This document shows positions 1 through 8,931 of a stretch of 64,000 bases of DNA, in pieces. The position numbers and the translations under genes were made by a program. The stretch lies in assembly GCF_007097155.1 (NCBI RefSeq), contig NZ_VJWA01000001.1, positions 124,001-188,000 on the forward strand, read 5' to 3'. Source of the DNA: Glacieibacterium frigidum. GTDB taxonomy: Bacteria; Pseudomonadota; Alphaproteobacteria; Sphingomonadales; Sphingomonadaceae. How positions within the stretch are numbered: the stretch's first letter is position 1; every line of letters starts with the position of its first letter. The notes below the pieces were generated by a model, which saw only the letters and a program-made list of their open reading frames with translations, was not told where the DNA came from and did no database searches.

Positions 1-1343
1 CCTATCCGGGCATCGTCATCTGGCACAGCCGCGACCTGGTGAACTGGCGGCCCGTCACCGCAGCGCTCAAGGTGCCGATCGGGTCGGTTTGGGCCCCCGA
101 GCTGGTCAAGCACAATGGCCGCTTCTTCGCCTACATCCCGGCGCGGACGCCTGAGTATAAGTCGATCTGGGTGATCCACGCCGAGCGGATCGAGGGGCCG
201 TGGTCGGACCCGATCGACCTGAAGCTACCGCTCCACATTGATCCCGGCCATGCGGTGGGCGCGGACGGGCGGCGCTGGCTGTTCCTGTCGGGCGGCGATC
301 GCGTACCGCTCAGCGCCGACGGCCTGTCGACTAGCGGACCCGTCGAGCATGTCTACGACCCGTGGCGCTACCCCGAGGACTGGGTCGTCGAGACCTTCGC
401 ACCCGAGGGGCCGAAGATCGTGCGGCGCGGCGACTGGTACTACATGACGCTCGCGGTCGGCGGCACCGCGGGGCCACCGACCGGGCACATGGTCATCGTC
501 GCGCGGTCGCGGGGCATCGACGGGCCTTGGGTCAATCACCCGGGCAATCCGGTGACGCGGACCCTGTCGGCGCGCGAGAAATGGTGGTCGCGCGGGCATG
601 CGACCCTGTTCGAAGGGCCGGGGGGCCAGTGGTGGGCGATCCTCCACGGCTATGAGAACGGCTATTGGACGCTGGGACGGCAGGCGCTGCTCGCGCCGGT
701 GACGTGGGTGAACGACTGGCCGGTGATCGGCGGCGGCGACCTGTCGAAGCCGGTGGCGATGCCGCGCAGATTGTCCGGACAAGTTCACGGCCAACCGCTC
801 AGCGACGATTTCCGAACCGACCGGCTGGGGACGCTCTGGTCGTTCTACGACCCCGGCAAGGACGAGGCGCGGCGCATCCGGCGGGCGGACGGCGTGCTGC
901 ATCTGGCGGCCAAGGGCACGACGCCCGCGGACTCGTCGCCGCTGACGCTGCTCGCGGGCGACCAGGCCTACCGCTTCGAGGTCGATGTCGAGGTCGATCC
1001 CGGCACCGAGGCGGGGGTGCTGCTGTTCTACAACCGCCGCCTCTACGCGGGGCTGGGGGTGAACGAGCGCGGGCTGATGATGCACCGCTACGGCCTGCAG
1101 CGGCAGCGCGCCGGCGCAGTCGGCACGGCGCTGCGCCTCCGCCTGACCAACGACCGCAACATCGTGACTCTGCACACCAGCGCCGACCGGGGCCTCACGT
1201 GGCGCAAGTTCGACGTCCAGATGGAGGTGTCGGGCTATCACCACAACGTCGCCTACGACTTCCTCAGCCTGCGCCCGGCGCTCTACGCCGCTGGCAAGGG
1301 CAGCGCGCGCTTCGCCAATTTCAGCTATCGGGCGCTGCCATGA
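1..1343 (+). CDS. Glycoside hydrolase family 43-like protein, 5' truncated by the window edge
   Basis: The frame is already open and coding at base 3 (PGIVIWHSRDLVNW), so the real start lies outside the window. The SRDLVNW motif and the Trp/Gly-rich blades that follow (GHATLFEGPGGQWWAILHGY) are typical of the five-bladed propeller of GH43 beta-xylosidases and alpha-arabinofuranosidases. Roughly the last 190 residues form a separate C-terminal beta-sandwich of the kind attached to these enzymes. The family removes xylose or arabinose units from plant polysaccharides. The N-terminal catalytic Asp lies off-window, so the subfamily and activity cannot be fixed. The stop overlaps the next start as ATGA, and that neighbour is an esterase, which suits hemicellulose breakdown. 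Confident on fold, less so on substrate. Confidence 0.82.
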   Translation, partial: YPGIVIWHSRDLVNWRPVTAALKVPIGSVWAPELVKHNGRFFAYIPARTPEYKSIWVIHAERIEGPWSDPIDLKLPLHIDPGHAVGADGRRWLFLSGGDRVPLSADGLSTSGPVEHVYDPWRYPEDWVVETFAPEGPKIVRRGDWYYMTLAVGGTAGPPTGHMVIVARSRGIDGPWVNHPGNPVTRTLSAREKWWSRGHATLFEGPGGQWWAILHGYENGYWTLGRQALLAPVTWVNDWPVIGGGDLSKPVAMPRRLSGQVHGQPLSDDFRTDRLGTLWSFYDPGKDEARRIRRADGVLHLAAKGTTPADSSPLTLLAGDQAYRFEVDVEVDPGTEAGVLLFYNRRLYAGLGVNERGLMMHRYGLQRQRAGAVGTALRLRLTNDRNIVTLHTSADRGLTWRKFDVQMEVSGYHHNVAYDFLSLRPALYAAGKGSARFANFSYRALP

Positions 1344-2317
1344 CCACCCGCCGCAGCCTCCTGCTCGCCGGCCTCGCCGCCAGTGCCGCTGCGGCGCAGA
1401 CCCCGCCGCCGACCGGCAAGCGCGTCGCCGGGCTGCCGCAGCCGACCGAGACGATCGACCTGTGGCCGAAGGGTGCGCCGGGGATGCCGCGCACGCCCCT
1501 CGTCGAGACGGTCAACGAGCGCAGCACCGACCCGCAGCTGACCGACCGTGCGGTGTTCGGCATCACCCGCCCCCGGATGGCGGTATTCCGGCCGGCGCGG
1601 CCCAACGGCGCGGCGCTGCTCGTCACGCCCGGCGGCGGCTATAAATGGGTGGTCGTCGACAAGGAGGGGTACGAGATCGCGCGGCTGTTGTGCGCGCGCG
1701 GCTTCACCGTCTTCGTGCTGTTCTACCGCCTGCCCGGCGAGGGCTGGGCTGCGGGACCCGACGTCGCGCTGTCCGATGCGCAGCGTGCGATCCGCGTCAT
1801 CCGCCACCGCGCGCGCGATTTCGGCATCGATCCCGAACGCGTCGGCGTGATGGGTTTCTCGGCAGGCGGCCATGTCTGCACCGACCTGATCGCGCGCTTC
1901 GCGACACCGACCTATGCGCCGGTCGATGCCGCCGACGCATTGTCGCCGCGCCCGATGATCGGCGCGCCGATCTATCCCGTGGTCTCGATGACCGCGCCGC
2001 ACGCGCATCCGAGCTCACGCACCCTGCTGATCGGCGCAGACGCCGACGCCGCCCGCGAGGCCGCGCATTCGCCCGACCGCAACGTCACGGCGCAAGCGCC
2101 GCCGTGCTTCATCGTCCATGCAGAGGACGACGATGTCGTGCCGGTCGAGAATGCCTTGCTGTTCCGCGCGGCGCTGAAGGCGCGGGGCGTCGCCGTCGAG
2201 ACGCATTTGTTCGCGCATGGCGGCCACGGCTTCGGCCTGCGCAAGGCGATCGGCAAACCCGTCGCCGCCTGGCCCGAGCTCTTCCTGAGCTGGGCAGCGA
2301 CGACGGGCTTCGCCTGA
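1340..2317 (+). CDS. Tat-exported alpha/beta hydrolase, acetyl(xylan) esterase-like
   Basis: 325 residues. The N-terminus TTRRSLLLAG followed by an Ala-rich stretch and AAAQ is a twin-arginine-type signal, so the enzyme probably works in the periplasm. The core is an alpha/beta hydrolase: GFSAGGH carries the nucleophile Ser, HAEDDDVVP the acid, and HGGHGFG the catalytic His; the oxyanion-type motif TPGGGY lies upstream. This pattern is known from BD-FAE/AxeA-like esterases that deacetylate xylan. The ATG overlaps the stop of the GH43-like gene by four bases, so the two are co-translated and probably act on the same decorated polysaccharide. Substrate is inferred from context. Confidence 0.8.
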   Translation: MTTRRSLLLAGLAASAAAAQTPPPTGKRVAGLPQPTETIDLWPKGAPGMPRTPLVETVNERSTDPQLTDRAVFGITRPRMAVFRPARPNGAALLVTPGGGYKWVVVDKEGYEIARLLCARGFTVFVLFYRLPGEGWAAGPDVALSDAQRAIRVIRHRARDFGIDPERVGVMGFSAGGHVCTDLIARFATPTYAPVDAADALSPRPMIGAPIYPVVSMTAPHAHPSSRTLLIGADADAAREAAHSPDRNVTAQAPPCFIVHAEDDDVVPVENALLFRAALKARGVAVETHLFAHGGHGFGLRKAIGKPVAAWPELFLSWAATTGFA

Positions 2318-2320
2318 GAT

Positions 2321-2776
2321 TTACGCGACGGTCGCGCGGACGATCTTGCCCGGCGCGCGCGGCGGCTCGCCCTTGGGCAGCTTGTCGACGTTGTCCATTC
2401 CTTCGATGACCTCGCCCCACACGGTGTACTGGCCGTCGAGGAAGCTCGAATCGCCGAAGCAGATGAAGAACTGGCTGTTGGCGCTGTTCGGCGCCGAGGT
2501 GCGCGCCATCGAGCAGGTGCCGCGCTTGTGCGGCTCGCGGCTGAATTCTGCCTTCAGGTCGGGCTTCTTGCTGCCGCCGCTGCCGGTGCCGCTGGGGTCG
2601 CCGCCCTGCGCCATAAAGCCGGGAATGACGCGGTGGAAGACGACGCCGTCGTAAAAGCCTTCCGACGCCAGCTCGGCGATGCGCGCGACATGGCCGGGGG
2701 CGAGGTCGGGGCGCAGCTTGATCGTCACGTCGCCCGTGTCGAGCGTCAGCGTCAGCGTGGTGGGGGTATCGGTCAC
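2321..2776 (-). CDS. ppiB: Peptidyl-prolyl cis-trans isomerase, cyclophilin type
   Basis: 151 residues with no signal peptide, so a cytoplasmic cyclophilin that isomerises X-Pro bonds. The family signature FHRVIPGFMAQGGD is intact, followed by the GTGSGG loop, FFICFGDSSFLDGQYTVWG and the closing VIEGMDNVDKL helix. Length fits single-domain bacterial cyclophilins. It lies tail-to-tail with the esterase gene with three bases between them, and is divergent from the 36-residue gene at 2884. An AGGAG-like site precedes the ATG on the minus strand. Confidence 0.93.
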   Translation of the reverse strand: MTDTPTTLTLTLDTGDVTIKLRPDLAPGHVARIAELASEGFYDGVVFHRVIPGFMAQGGDPSGTGSGGSKKPDLKAEFSREPHKRGTCSMARTSAPNSANSQFFICFGDSSFLDGQYTVWGEVIEGMDNVDKLPKGEPPRAPGKIVRATVA

Positions 2777-2883
2777 TGGTATCTCCTAATGTTGCGCGGG
2801 TCATATGGGGCGGGCCGCCCCTTGCCAACACCCGTCTGACCCGGCGATAACCGCGGCCACGCAAACAAATTGGGAGACTGGCC

Positions 2884-2994
2884 ATGGCCAAGGGCGCCTC
2901 GAAACCCGGCAAGGAAGCGCGCAAGCCCAAGAAGGAGAAGGTCAAGACGATCGCTGCCAACCCGTCGACCAAGGGCACGATCAAGCCCAGCTGA
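2884..2994 (+). CDS. Small basic protein, 36 residues, coupled to the SMP-30 gene
   Basis: A short reading frame (MAKGASKPGKEARKPKKEK...) with a GGGAG ribosome site eight bases before the ATG. About a quarter of its residues are Lys and it lacks hydrophobic stretches, so it is probably a soluble, disordered, nucleic-acid- or ribosome-associated peptide; that role is a guess. The stop and the next start share a base (TGATG), the usual sign of translational coupling. I recall similar Lys-rich peptides as hypothetical proteins in sphingomonads but cannot name a family. It is too short for many gene callers. Confidence 0.6.
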   Translation: MAKGASKPGKEARKPKKEKVKTIAANPSTKGTIKPS

Positions 2995-3911
2995 TGTACG
3001 CGCACAGCATCGTCGCGGAGGGCCTGGCCTTTCCCGAAGGGCCGGTGTGGTGCGCCGACGGCTCGGTGATTGTCGTCGAGATCAGGGCCGGGCGCATCAC
3101 GCGCGTCCATCCTGACGGCTGCACGTCGGTGATCGCGACCCCCGGCGGCGGGCCGAACGGCGCCGCGATCGGCCCCGACGGCGCGCTGTACGTCTGCAAC
3201 AACGGCGGCTTCGGGTGGACCGACATGGGCGACCTCGCGCTGCCCGGCGGTGCTGCGGCCGACTATACGACAGGGCGGATCGAGCGGGTCGACTTGGCAA
3301 CGGGCAAGGTCGAGCGGCTGTACGATAGTTGCGACGGCGTGCCTTTGTCGGGGCCCAACGATATCGTCTTCGATGCGAGCGGGCGCTTCTGGTTCACCGA
3401 CCTCGGCAAGCATTTCGACGGGCACACGACCCACGGCGGGCTGTTCTACGCCACCCCTGACGGCAGCCGCATCACCTGCGCGGTGCGCGGCCCCAACCTC
3501 AACGGCGTCGGCCTGTCGCCCGACGGGCGCACGGTCTACGCCGCGCATACGCAGGAGCGGCTGCTGCTGGCGTTCGACGTGATTGCACCCGGCGAGGTCG
3601 CGCCGTCGCCGCTGCCCGCGCTGCCCGGGCGGGTGGTGACCAGCTGGCCGGGGCGCGTGCTGCTCGACAGCCTGGCGATCGAGGCGGACGGGCGTGTCGC
3701 GCAGGCGACGCTTGTCGAGCATCCCGGCATCTGCTCGGTCGATCCTGCGACAGGCGCGCACGAGTTCTTCGATTTTCCCGACCTGCTGACGACCAACATC
3801 TGCTTCGGCGGCGAGGACATGATGGACGCCTGGGTAACCCTGTCGACCACCGGCAAGCTCGCGCGCTGCCGCTGGCCGCGCCCGGGCTTGAGGCTGGCAC
3901 ATTACGCTTAG
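2994..3911 (+). CDS. SMP-30/gluconolactonase/LRE family protein
   Basis: 305 residues predicted to fold as a six-bladed propeller with a divalent metal site. Visible motifs are FPEGPVW near the N-terminus (metal Glu), PNGAAIGPDGALYVCNNGG, LSGPNDIVFDASGRFWFTD (the Asn/Asp metal ligands) and LNGVGLSPDGRTVYAAHT. The family hydrolyses sugar lactones or related esters; many members are promiscuous. There is no signal peptide, so it acts in the cytoplasm. It follows the Lys-rich 36-mer with a one-base overlap and precedes a secreted hydrolase by 13 bases, so all three may be one transcript. Substrate not predictable. Confidence 0.85.
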   Translation: MYAHSIVAEGLAFPEGPVWCADGSVIVVEIRAGRITRVHPDGCTSVIATPGGGPNGAAIGPDGALYVCNNGGFGWTDMGDLALPGGAAADYTTGRIERVDLATGKVERLYDSCDGVPLSGPNDIVFDASGRFWFTDLGKHFDGHTTHGGLFYATPDGSRITCAVRGPNLNGVGLSPDGRTVYAAHTQERLLLAFDVIAPGEVAPSPLPALPGRVVTSWPGRVLLDSLAIEADGRVAQATLVEHPGICSVDPATGAHEFFDFPDLLTTNICFGGEDMMDAWVTLSTTGKLARCRWPRPGLRLAHYA

Positions 3912-3924
3912 GGGAGACGGGCGG

Positions 3925-4821
3925 ATGATCGGACGGTTCGTGGCGGCACTGGCGGTGGCCGGCATCATGGCATCGGGTGCGGGCGCGGCGGACACGCCCG
4001 AGACGATCTACAAGGCGGCGGGCAAGACCGCGTCAGCGCCTGCCGCGACGATCAGCTATGGCGCGCTGCCGCTGCAGGCGGGCGACCTGCGCCTGCCCGC
4101 AGGCAAGGGGCCGTTCCCGGTCGCGGTCGTCATCCATGGCGGCTGCTGGCAGGCGAGTTACGACACCCGCGCCGGCATCGCGGGCTTCGCCGATGCGCTG
4201 ACCAAGCGCGGCATCGCGACGTGGAATATCGAGTATCGCCGCGTCGGCGATGCGGGCGGCGGCTGGCCGGGCACCTTTCAAGATGTCGCCGCCGCAGTCG
4301 ACAAATTGCCCGACATCGCGAAACGCTATCCGATCGACCTGAAGCGCGTCGTCATCGTCGGCCATTCGGCGGGCGCGCATCTCGCGCTGTGGGCGGCGTC
4401 GCGGTCGAAGCTGGAGGGGCCGTGGCGCGGCACCGCGGTGCGCCCCGTCAGCGTGGTGGCGATCGACGGGCCGGGCACCCTCGCGCCGTTTATCGGCATC
4501 GACGTGCAGGCGTGCGGCAAGCCGGTCATCGTGCCGCTGATGGGTGGGACGCCCGCCGAGAAGCCTGCCGAATACAAGCTGGCATCACCCGCCGAGCATC
4601 TGCCGCTGGGCGTCAAGCAACTGATCGTTGCCGCCGATTTCACGCCGTTCATCCAGCCTTATGCGGCTGCCGCGCGGCAGGCGGGCGACACGGTCGAGGT
4701 GCTGCAGCCTGCGAATCCCACCCATTTCGATATTGTGACCCCGACGCTGCCCAACGGCATCGCGGTACTCGACTTCATCGCCGCCAAGGCGTTCGCCGAG
4801 CCGGTCGCGCCGAAGCCCTAG
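3925..4821 (+). CDS. Secreted alpha/beta hydrolase (esterase/prolyl-oligopeptidase-like)
   Basis: 298 residues. An N-terminal hydrophobic stretch ending SGAGAADTP is a Sec-type signal, so it is periplasmic. The hydrolase motifs are VVIHGGCW (oxyanion HGG), VIVGHSAGAHLALW with the nucleophile Ser, and a late PTHFDIV His. This arrangement matches the acyl-ester hydrolase clan called BD-FAE/carboxylesterase-like. It follows the SMP-30 gene by 13 bases with GGGGAGACGG upstream of the ATG. The last four bases overlap the end of tadA on the other strand. Substrate unknown. Confidence 0.78.
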   Translation: MIGRFVAALAVAGIMASGAGAADTPETIYKAAGKTASAPAATISYGALPLQAGDLRLPAGKGPFPVAVVIHGGCWQASYDTRAGIAGFADALTKRGIATWNIEYRRVGDAGGGWPGTFQDVAAAVDKLPDIAKRYPIDLKRVVIVGHSAGAHLALWAASRSKLEGPWRGTAVRPVSVVAIDGPGTLAPFIGIDVQACGKPVIVPLMGGTPAEKPAEYKLASPAEHLPLGVKQLIVAADFTPFIQPYAAAARQAGDTVEVLQPANPTHFDIVTPTLPNGIAVLDFIAAKAFAEPVAPKP

Positions 4822-5276
4822 CGGCGTTCGGCGAAGAACTGGCGCAGCAGCGCCGCCGCCTCGCTTTCGCCGATGCCGCCATAGACCTGCGGGGCGTGGT
4901 GGCACGTCGGGTGAGTGTAGATGCGCGGCCCATGGTCGACGCCGCCGCCCTTAGCGTCGGGCGCGCCGTAGTAGAGCCGGGCGATGCGTGCGAAGCCGAT
5001 CGCGGCGGCGCACATCGGGCAGGGTTCGAGGGTGACGTACAGGTCGTGGCCGATCAGCCGCTCGTTGCCGAGTGCAGCGCAGGCGGCGCGGATCGCCAGC
5101 ATCTCGGCGTGCGCGGTCGGGTCGTTCAGCTCGCGGGTGCGGTTGCCGGCTGCAGCGACGATGCCCTCGGCGCCGACCACCGCGGCACCGACCGGCACTT
5201 CGCCCCGCAACGCGGCAGCGCGCGCCTCTTGCAAGGCGCGCGCCATTCCGACCGAGTGAGGAAAGGGCGGCGGCAT
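4818..5276 (-). CDS. tadA: tRNA-specific adenosine(34) deaminase
   Basis: 152 residues, the normal length for TadA, which converts A34 to inosine in tRNA-Arg(ACG) so that CGN codons can be read. The zinc site is complete: HAEML (His ligand plus catalytic Glu) and EPCPMCAAAI (two Cys ligands). The substrate-binding NRTRELNDPTAHAE segment is also recognisable. Translation could begin at the first ATG or at Met-11 (MARALQEARAA); the first is used here. The gene ends inside the last codons of the convergent hydrolase gene. Confidence 0.9.
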   Translation of the reverse strand: MPPPFPHSVGMARALQEARAAALRGEVPVGAAVVGAEGIVAAAGNRTRELNDPTAHAEMLAIRAACAALGNERLIGHDLYVTLEPCPMCAAAIGFARIARLYYGAPDAKGGGVDHGPRIYTHPTCHHAPQVYGGIGESEAAALLRQFFAERR

Positions 5277-5292
5277 CGCCGCCGCCCTAGCC

Positions 5293-5454
5293 TCAGTTTG
5301 CCTTGGCGACCACCCAGATCGCGTGGACGATACCCGGGATATAGCCGAGCAGCGTCAGCACGACGTTGATCCAGAAATCGGTGCCAATGCCCTTCGCCAG
5401 AAATACGCCCAGCGGGGGCAGCAGGATCGAGACAATGATCTGCAGCAGAGGCAT
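5293..5454 (-). CDS. YqaE/Pmp3 family membrane peptide
   Basis: 53 residues, almost entirely two transmembrane helices: a first helix (LLQIIVSILLPPLGVFL), a polar turn KGIGTDFWIN, and a second helix (VVLTLLGYIPGIVHAIWVV). The double-Pro in helix one and the LGYIPGIVHAIW segment are signatures of the Pmp3/YqaE (UPF0057) family, small inner-membrane proteins tied to salt, cold or membrane-potential stress in other organisms. It starts three bases after the stop of the 101-residue membrane protein gene upstream, so the two form an operon. Confidence 0.88.
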   Translation of the reverse strand: MPLLQIIVSILLPPLGVFLAKGIGTDFWINVVLTLLGYIPGIVHAIWVVAKAN

Positions 5455-5457
5455 TAC

Positions 5458-5763
5458 TTACTTGGCTTCGGCGTCGCCGGCGGGCTTCACGTCGACCGTC
5501 GGCACTTCGATCGTGGTCTCCTTGGTGCCGACATCGACGTCAGCAACATTGGCATCGACCGACGGGGCTTCGCCGCCGCTGGTCGTGACATTGACGTCGG
5601 GGATCTTGCCCGCATCCGCATCGAGGTCGACCAGCCCGAACGCGAACGCCGCGACGACGAGGGCGACAACGATCAGCAGCGCGACGAGCCAGCCCATCGA
5701 CGACTTCTTCTCGACGACGACCGGACGGCCGGTCGAATCGCGAGTGGTATCATATTCGGCCAT
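5458..5763 (-). CDS. Membrane-anchored hypothetical protein, partner of the YqaE peptide
   Basis: 101 residues. A short charged N-terminus (about 1-22), one transmembrane helix (GWLVALLIVVALVVAAFAFGL, about 24-43), then an acidic, Val/Asp/Thr-rich extracytoplasmic tail with repeating VDVGT/VPTVDV-like steps and no Cys. I do not recognise a named family. AGGGAGAAAATA precedes the ATG, a good ribosome site. The stop lies three bases before the YqaE start, so joint expression is likely and suggests a role in envelope stress, which is inference only. Confidence 0.7.
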   Translation of the reverse strand: MAEYDTTRDSTGRPVVVEKKSSMGWLVALLIVVALVVAAFAFGLVDLDADAGKIPDVNVTTSGGEAPSVDANVADVDVGTKETTIEVPTVDVKPAGDAEAK

Positions 5764-5863
5764 GTTATTTTCTCCCTGAAACGAAAACGTTCGGGAGGCT
5801 CAACACGCCGCGACGACAAAGGTTGCCGCGCCGAAAGGACCGGGTTCGATCTTAAGCTGCATA

Positions 5864-5919
5864 GTGTCCGTAGGGACACGCATCGGTACCGGAACGGGGC
5901 GGGCAGGGCCCACCCCGTT
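5864..5919. other. Hairpins between typA and the YqaE operon
   Basis: The 163-base gap holds two stems: GTGTCC-GTAG-GGACAC at 5864-5879 (six perfect pairs) and AACGGGG...CCCCGTT at 5893-5919 with an inner GGC/GCC. The second lies eight bases past the typA stop, where a transcription end would be expected, but no T-run follows on the minus strand, so an intrinsic terminator is not proven. The YqaE-operon promoter must also lie in or near this gap. Confidence 0.35.
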
Positions 5920-5926
5920 ACTGGCG

Positions 5927-7765
5927 TCAGGCGGCGTTCTTGGCCCGCGATGCGCGCTTGCGCTCGTTGGGGTCGAGGTGGATCTTGCGCAGCCGGATGT
6001 AGTTCGGCGTCACCTCGACGAGCTCGTCGTCATCGATGTAGGCGATCGCCTGCTCGAGCGTCAGGCGCTTGGGCGGGCTCAGCTGGATCGCGTCGTCTTT
6101 GCCGCTGGCGCGGAAGTTGGTCAGCGCCTTCGACTTCAGCGGGTTGACCTCCAGGTCCTCGTCGCGCGCGTTCTCGCCGATCACCATGCCCTGGTAGACC
6201 GCCTCGCCGGGCTCGATCATCAGCGTGCCGCGCGGCTGCAGATAGCCGAGCGCATAGCCGACCGCCTCGCCGGTCTCGGTGGAGATCAGCACGCCGTTGC
6301 CGCGACCCGACACCGGACCCTTGTATGGACCGTACTTCTCGAACAGCCGGTTCATGATGCCGGTGCCGCGCGTGTCGGACAGGAACTCGCCGTGATAGCC
6401 GATCAGGCCGCGCGCCGGGGCCGAGAAGGTCAGGCGCGTCTTGCCGCCACCGCTCGGGCGCATGTCGGTCATCTCGGCCTTGCGGCCCGCCATCTTCTCG
6501 ACGACCGTGCCCGAATACTGCTCGTCGACGTCGATGACGACGATCTCGTACGGCTCGGTGCGCTTGCCGTTCTCGTCGGTGCCGAAGATCACGCGCGGGC
6601 GGCTGATCGACAGCTCGAAGCCTTCGCGGCGCATCGTCTCGATCAGCACGCCGAGCTGCAACTCACCGCGGCCGGCGACTTCGAAGGCGTCCTTTGACGC
6701 GCTCTCGGTGACCTTGACCGCGACATTGCCCTCGGCCTCGCGGTTCAGGCGGTCGATGATCATGCGGCTGGTGACCTTGCTGCCGTCACGGCCCGCGTAG
6801 GGGCTGTCGTTGACGGCGAAGGTCATGCTGAGCGTCGGCGGATCGATCGGCTGGGCGTGCAGCGGCTCGGTGACGCTGATGTCGGCGATGGTGTCGGCGA
6901 CGGTCGCCTTGCTCATGCCGGCCAGCGCGATGATGTCGCCGGCGCGCGCGATGTCGACGGGAACGCGCTCGAGACCCTGGAACGCGAAGATCTTCGACGC
7001 GCGGCCTTCCTCGGCGACGGTGCCGTCGGGGTTCAGCGCGCGGATCGGCATGTTGAGCTTGAGCGTCCCCGACAGGATGCGCCCGGTCAGGATGCGGCCG
7101 ACGAACGAATCGCGGTCGAGCAGCGAGACGAGCATCTTGAACTCGCCCTCGGCATCGGCGGCGGGTGCCGGCACGTGGCTGACGATCGTCTCGAACAGCG
7201 GCGTCAGGTCGCCCGAGCGCACCTCGGCATCGCGGCCGGCGTAACCGTTGCGACCGCTCGCGAAGATGACCGGGAAGTCGAGCTGCTCGTCGCTGGCCTC
7301 GAGAGTGACGAACAGGTCGAAGACCTCGTCGAGCACTTCCTGCGCACGCGCGTCCTGGCGGTCGATCTTGTTGACCACAACAATCGGGCGGAGGCCCAGC
7401 GCCAGCGCCTTGCCGGTGACGAACTTGGTTTGCGGCATCGGGCCTTCGGCGGCGTCGACGAGGAGGACCACGCCGTCGACCATCGACAGGATGCGCTCGA
7501 CCTCGCCACCGAAGTCGGCGTGGCCGGGGGTGTCGACGATATTGATGTGGGTGGTTTCGTCGGTCGCCTTGTCGGTCCATTCGATCGACGTGCACTTGGC
7601 GAGGATGGTGATGCCGCGCTCTTTCTCGAGGTCGTTCGAATCCATCGCGCGCTCGGCGACGCGCTGATTGTCGCGGAAGGTGCCGGACTGGCGGAACAGC
7701 TGGTCGACGAGCGTCGTCTTGCCGTGATCGACGTGCGCGATGATCGCGATGTTGCGCAAGCGCAT
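5927..7765 (-). CDS. typA: Ribosome-associated GTPase TypA/BipA
   Basis: 612 residues, the family's normal size. The translation-factor GTPase motifs are all present: [10 protein letters not shown] (G1), RGITI (G2), [11 protein letters not shown] (G3) and NKIDRQDA (G4). They are followed by the beta-barrel, the elongation-factor-like domains and the BipA-specific C-terminus rich in Lys/Arg. TypA assists 50S ribosome assembly and growth at low temperature or under stress. The ATG at 7765 was chosen because [17 protein letters not shown] is the canonical N-terminus; an upstream in-frame ATG would add 37 unrelated residues. Divergent from the RodZ-like gene. Confidence 0.96.
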   Translation of the reverse strand: MRLRNIAIIAHVDHGKTTLVDQLFRQSGTFRDNQRVAERAMDSNDLEKERGITILAKCTSIEWTDKATDETTHINIVDTPGHADFGGEVERILSMVDGVVLLVDAAEGPMPQTKFVTGKALALGLRPIVVVNKIDRQDARAQEVLDEVFDLFVTLEASDEQLDFPVIFASGRNGYAGRDAEVRSGDLTPLFETIVSHVPAPAADAEGEFKMLVSLLDRDSFVGRILTGRILSGTLKLNMPIRALNPDGTVAEEGRASKIFAFQGLERVPVDIARAGDIIALAGMSKATVADTIADISVTEPLHAQPIDPPTLSMTFAVNDSPYAGRDGSKVTSRMIIDRLNREAEGNVAVKVTESASKDAFEVAGRGELQLGVLIETMRREGFELSISRPRVIFGTDENGKRTEPYEIVVIDVDEQYSGTVVEKMAGRKAEMTDMRPSGGGKTRLTFSAPARGLIGYHGEFLSDTRGTGIMNRLFEKYGPYKGPVSGRGNGVLISTETGEAVGYALGYLQPRGTLMIEPGEAVYQGMVIGENARDEDLEVNPLKSKALTNFRASGKDDAIQLSPPKRLTLEQAIAYIDDDELVEVTPNYIRLRKIHLDPNERKRASRAKNAA

Positions 7766-8010
7766 GCGTGAAGGCCTTCGGAAGGTGCGGAAATGAGCGC
7801 GGGCCATAGCGCAGATGGTGCGACGCAACAAGGTCGTGCGCACAGCACTGCCAAACGATCTGGGCCGCGCGCCCAACGCGCGCCCAAGTGGTTCGTGGGT
7901 ACGATGGCGTGCGGTTGACTTGCGTTAAGCTTGAAGCGACGGTGCGCCTGCCTCTGCATCGGCAGCGCACGCCGCCTGGGTCAGCGATGCGAGGGGCCGA
8001 GGAACGATTG

Positions 8011-8931
8011 GTGGAAGCAGACGACAGCGACAGCCGGGGGGCTGACGGCAAGGCCTTCGCCGCACCGGCGTTCGGCGGCGCGCGAGAGCGGATCGGCGCG
8101 CGGCTGGGTGCCGCCCGCACCGCCGCCGGGGTCGAGCTTGCCGACATCGCCAAGGACACGCGCGTGCCGCTGCGCCACCTGCGCGCCATCGAGGCCGACG
8201 CCCACGACGACCTGCCCGCGCTCCCCTACTCGATCGGTTTCGTGAAGGCCTATGCGCGCGCCGTCGGTATCGACGCCGACGAGGCCGCGACGCAGTTCCG
8301 CGGCGAGACATCGAAGACCGCGCATGTGCCCGCCACCGTCGCGCTCGAACCGCTCGACGAGCGCCGCCTGCCGTCGCGCGGACTGGTGACGCTGAGCGTC
8401 GCGCTTCTGATCCTCGTGATCGGCGGGCTGACCGCGTACGGCGCGGGCTGGTTCGAAGCCTCGCCCGCAGTCGAGACCGCCCAGGCCCCTGTCGAGCCTG
8501 CGGTCGTCGAGCCCGCCGTGACCGATCCCGCTTCGCCGGCGACCCCGGCCGCCGCGGGCATCGACGGCACCCCGGTCGCGGTTGCCGAAGCGCCGGTCGC
8601 AGCACCCGCGACGCCGGGTGCCGTCAGCGTCGTCGCGAAGGACGATGCCTGGGTGCGCATCACCGCGATCAGCCCGGAGACGGGCAAGCTGATCAGCGTC
8701 CGCACCGGACTGCTGGCCAAGGGCGAGCGCTTCGACCTGCCGGCCATCCCCGGCCAGCGGCTGTGGACCGGACGCGCCGGGGCGCTGGCGATCAGTGTCG
8801 GCGGCCGCGCCGTGCCGCCGCTCGGCGGGCCGGTCGAGACGGTCAAGAACGTCAGCCTCGACCCCACCGATCTCGCCGCGCGCATCGCGCCCGCCGCGGC
8901 CCCCGCCGCCTCAACTCCGCAGGTCCAATGA
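8011..8931 (+). CDS. RodZ-like HTH and membrane protein (DUF4115)
   Basis: About 306 residues. A Cro/C1-type helix-turn-helix near the N-terminus (ERIGARLGAARTAAGVELADIAKDTRVPLRHLRAIE, best read in pieces), one transmembrane helix at about 130-150 (LVTLSVALLILVIGGLTAYG), a Pro/Ala/Val-rich spacer, and a C-terminal DUF4115 domain (VVAKDDAWVRITA...). This is the layout of RodZ, which links MreB to the envelope. The GTG at 8011 has GAGGAA six bases upstream; an ATG at 7987 would add eight residues. Its stop overlaps the cpoB start as ATGA. Confidence 0.8.
   Translation: MEADDSDSRGADGKAFAAPAFGGARERIGARLGAARTAAGVELADIAKDTRVPLRHLRAIEADAHDDLPALPYSIGFVKAYARAVGIDADEAATQFRGETSKTAHVPATVALEPLDERRLPSRGLVTLSVALLILVIGGLTAYGAGWFEASPAVETAQAPVEPAVVEPAVTDPASPATPAAAGIDGTPVAVAEAPVAAPATPGAVSVVAKDDAWVRITAISPETGKLISVRTGLLAKGERFDLPAIPGQRLWTGRAGALAISVGGRAVPPLGGPVETVKNVSLDPTDLAARIAPAAAPAASTPQVQ

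Noticed and set aside
225-1244. A 339-codon open frame opposite the GH43 gene
   Set aside because: Composition typical of an antisense shadow; the sense frame has clear domain motifs.
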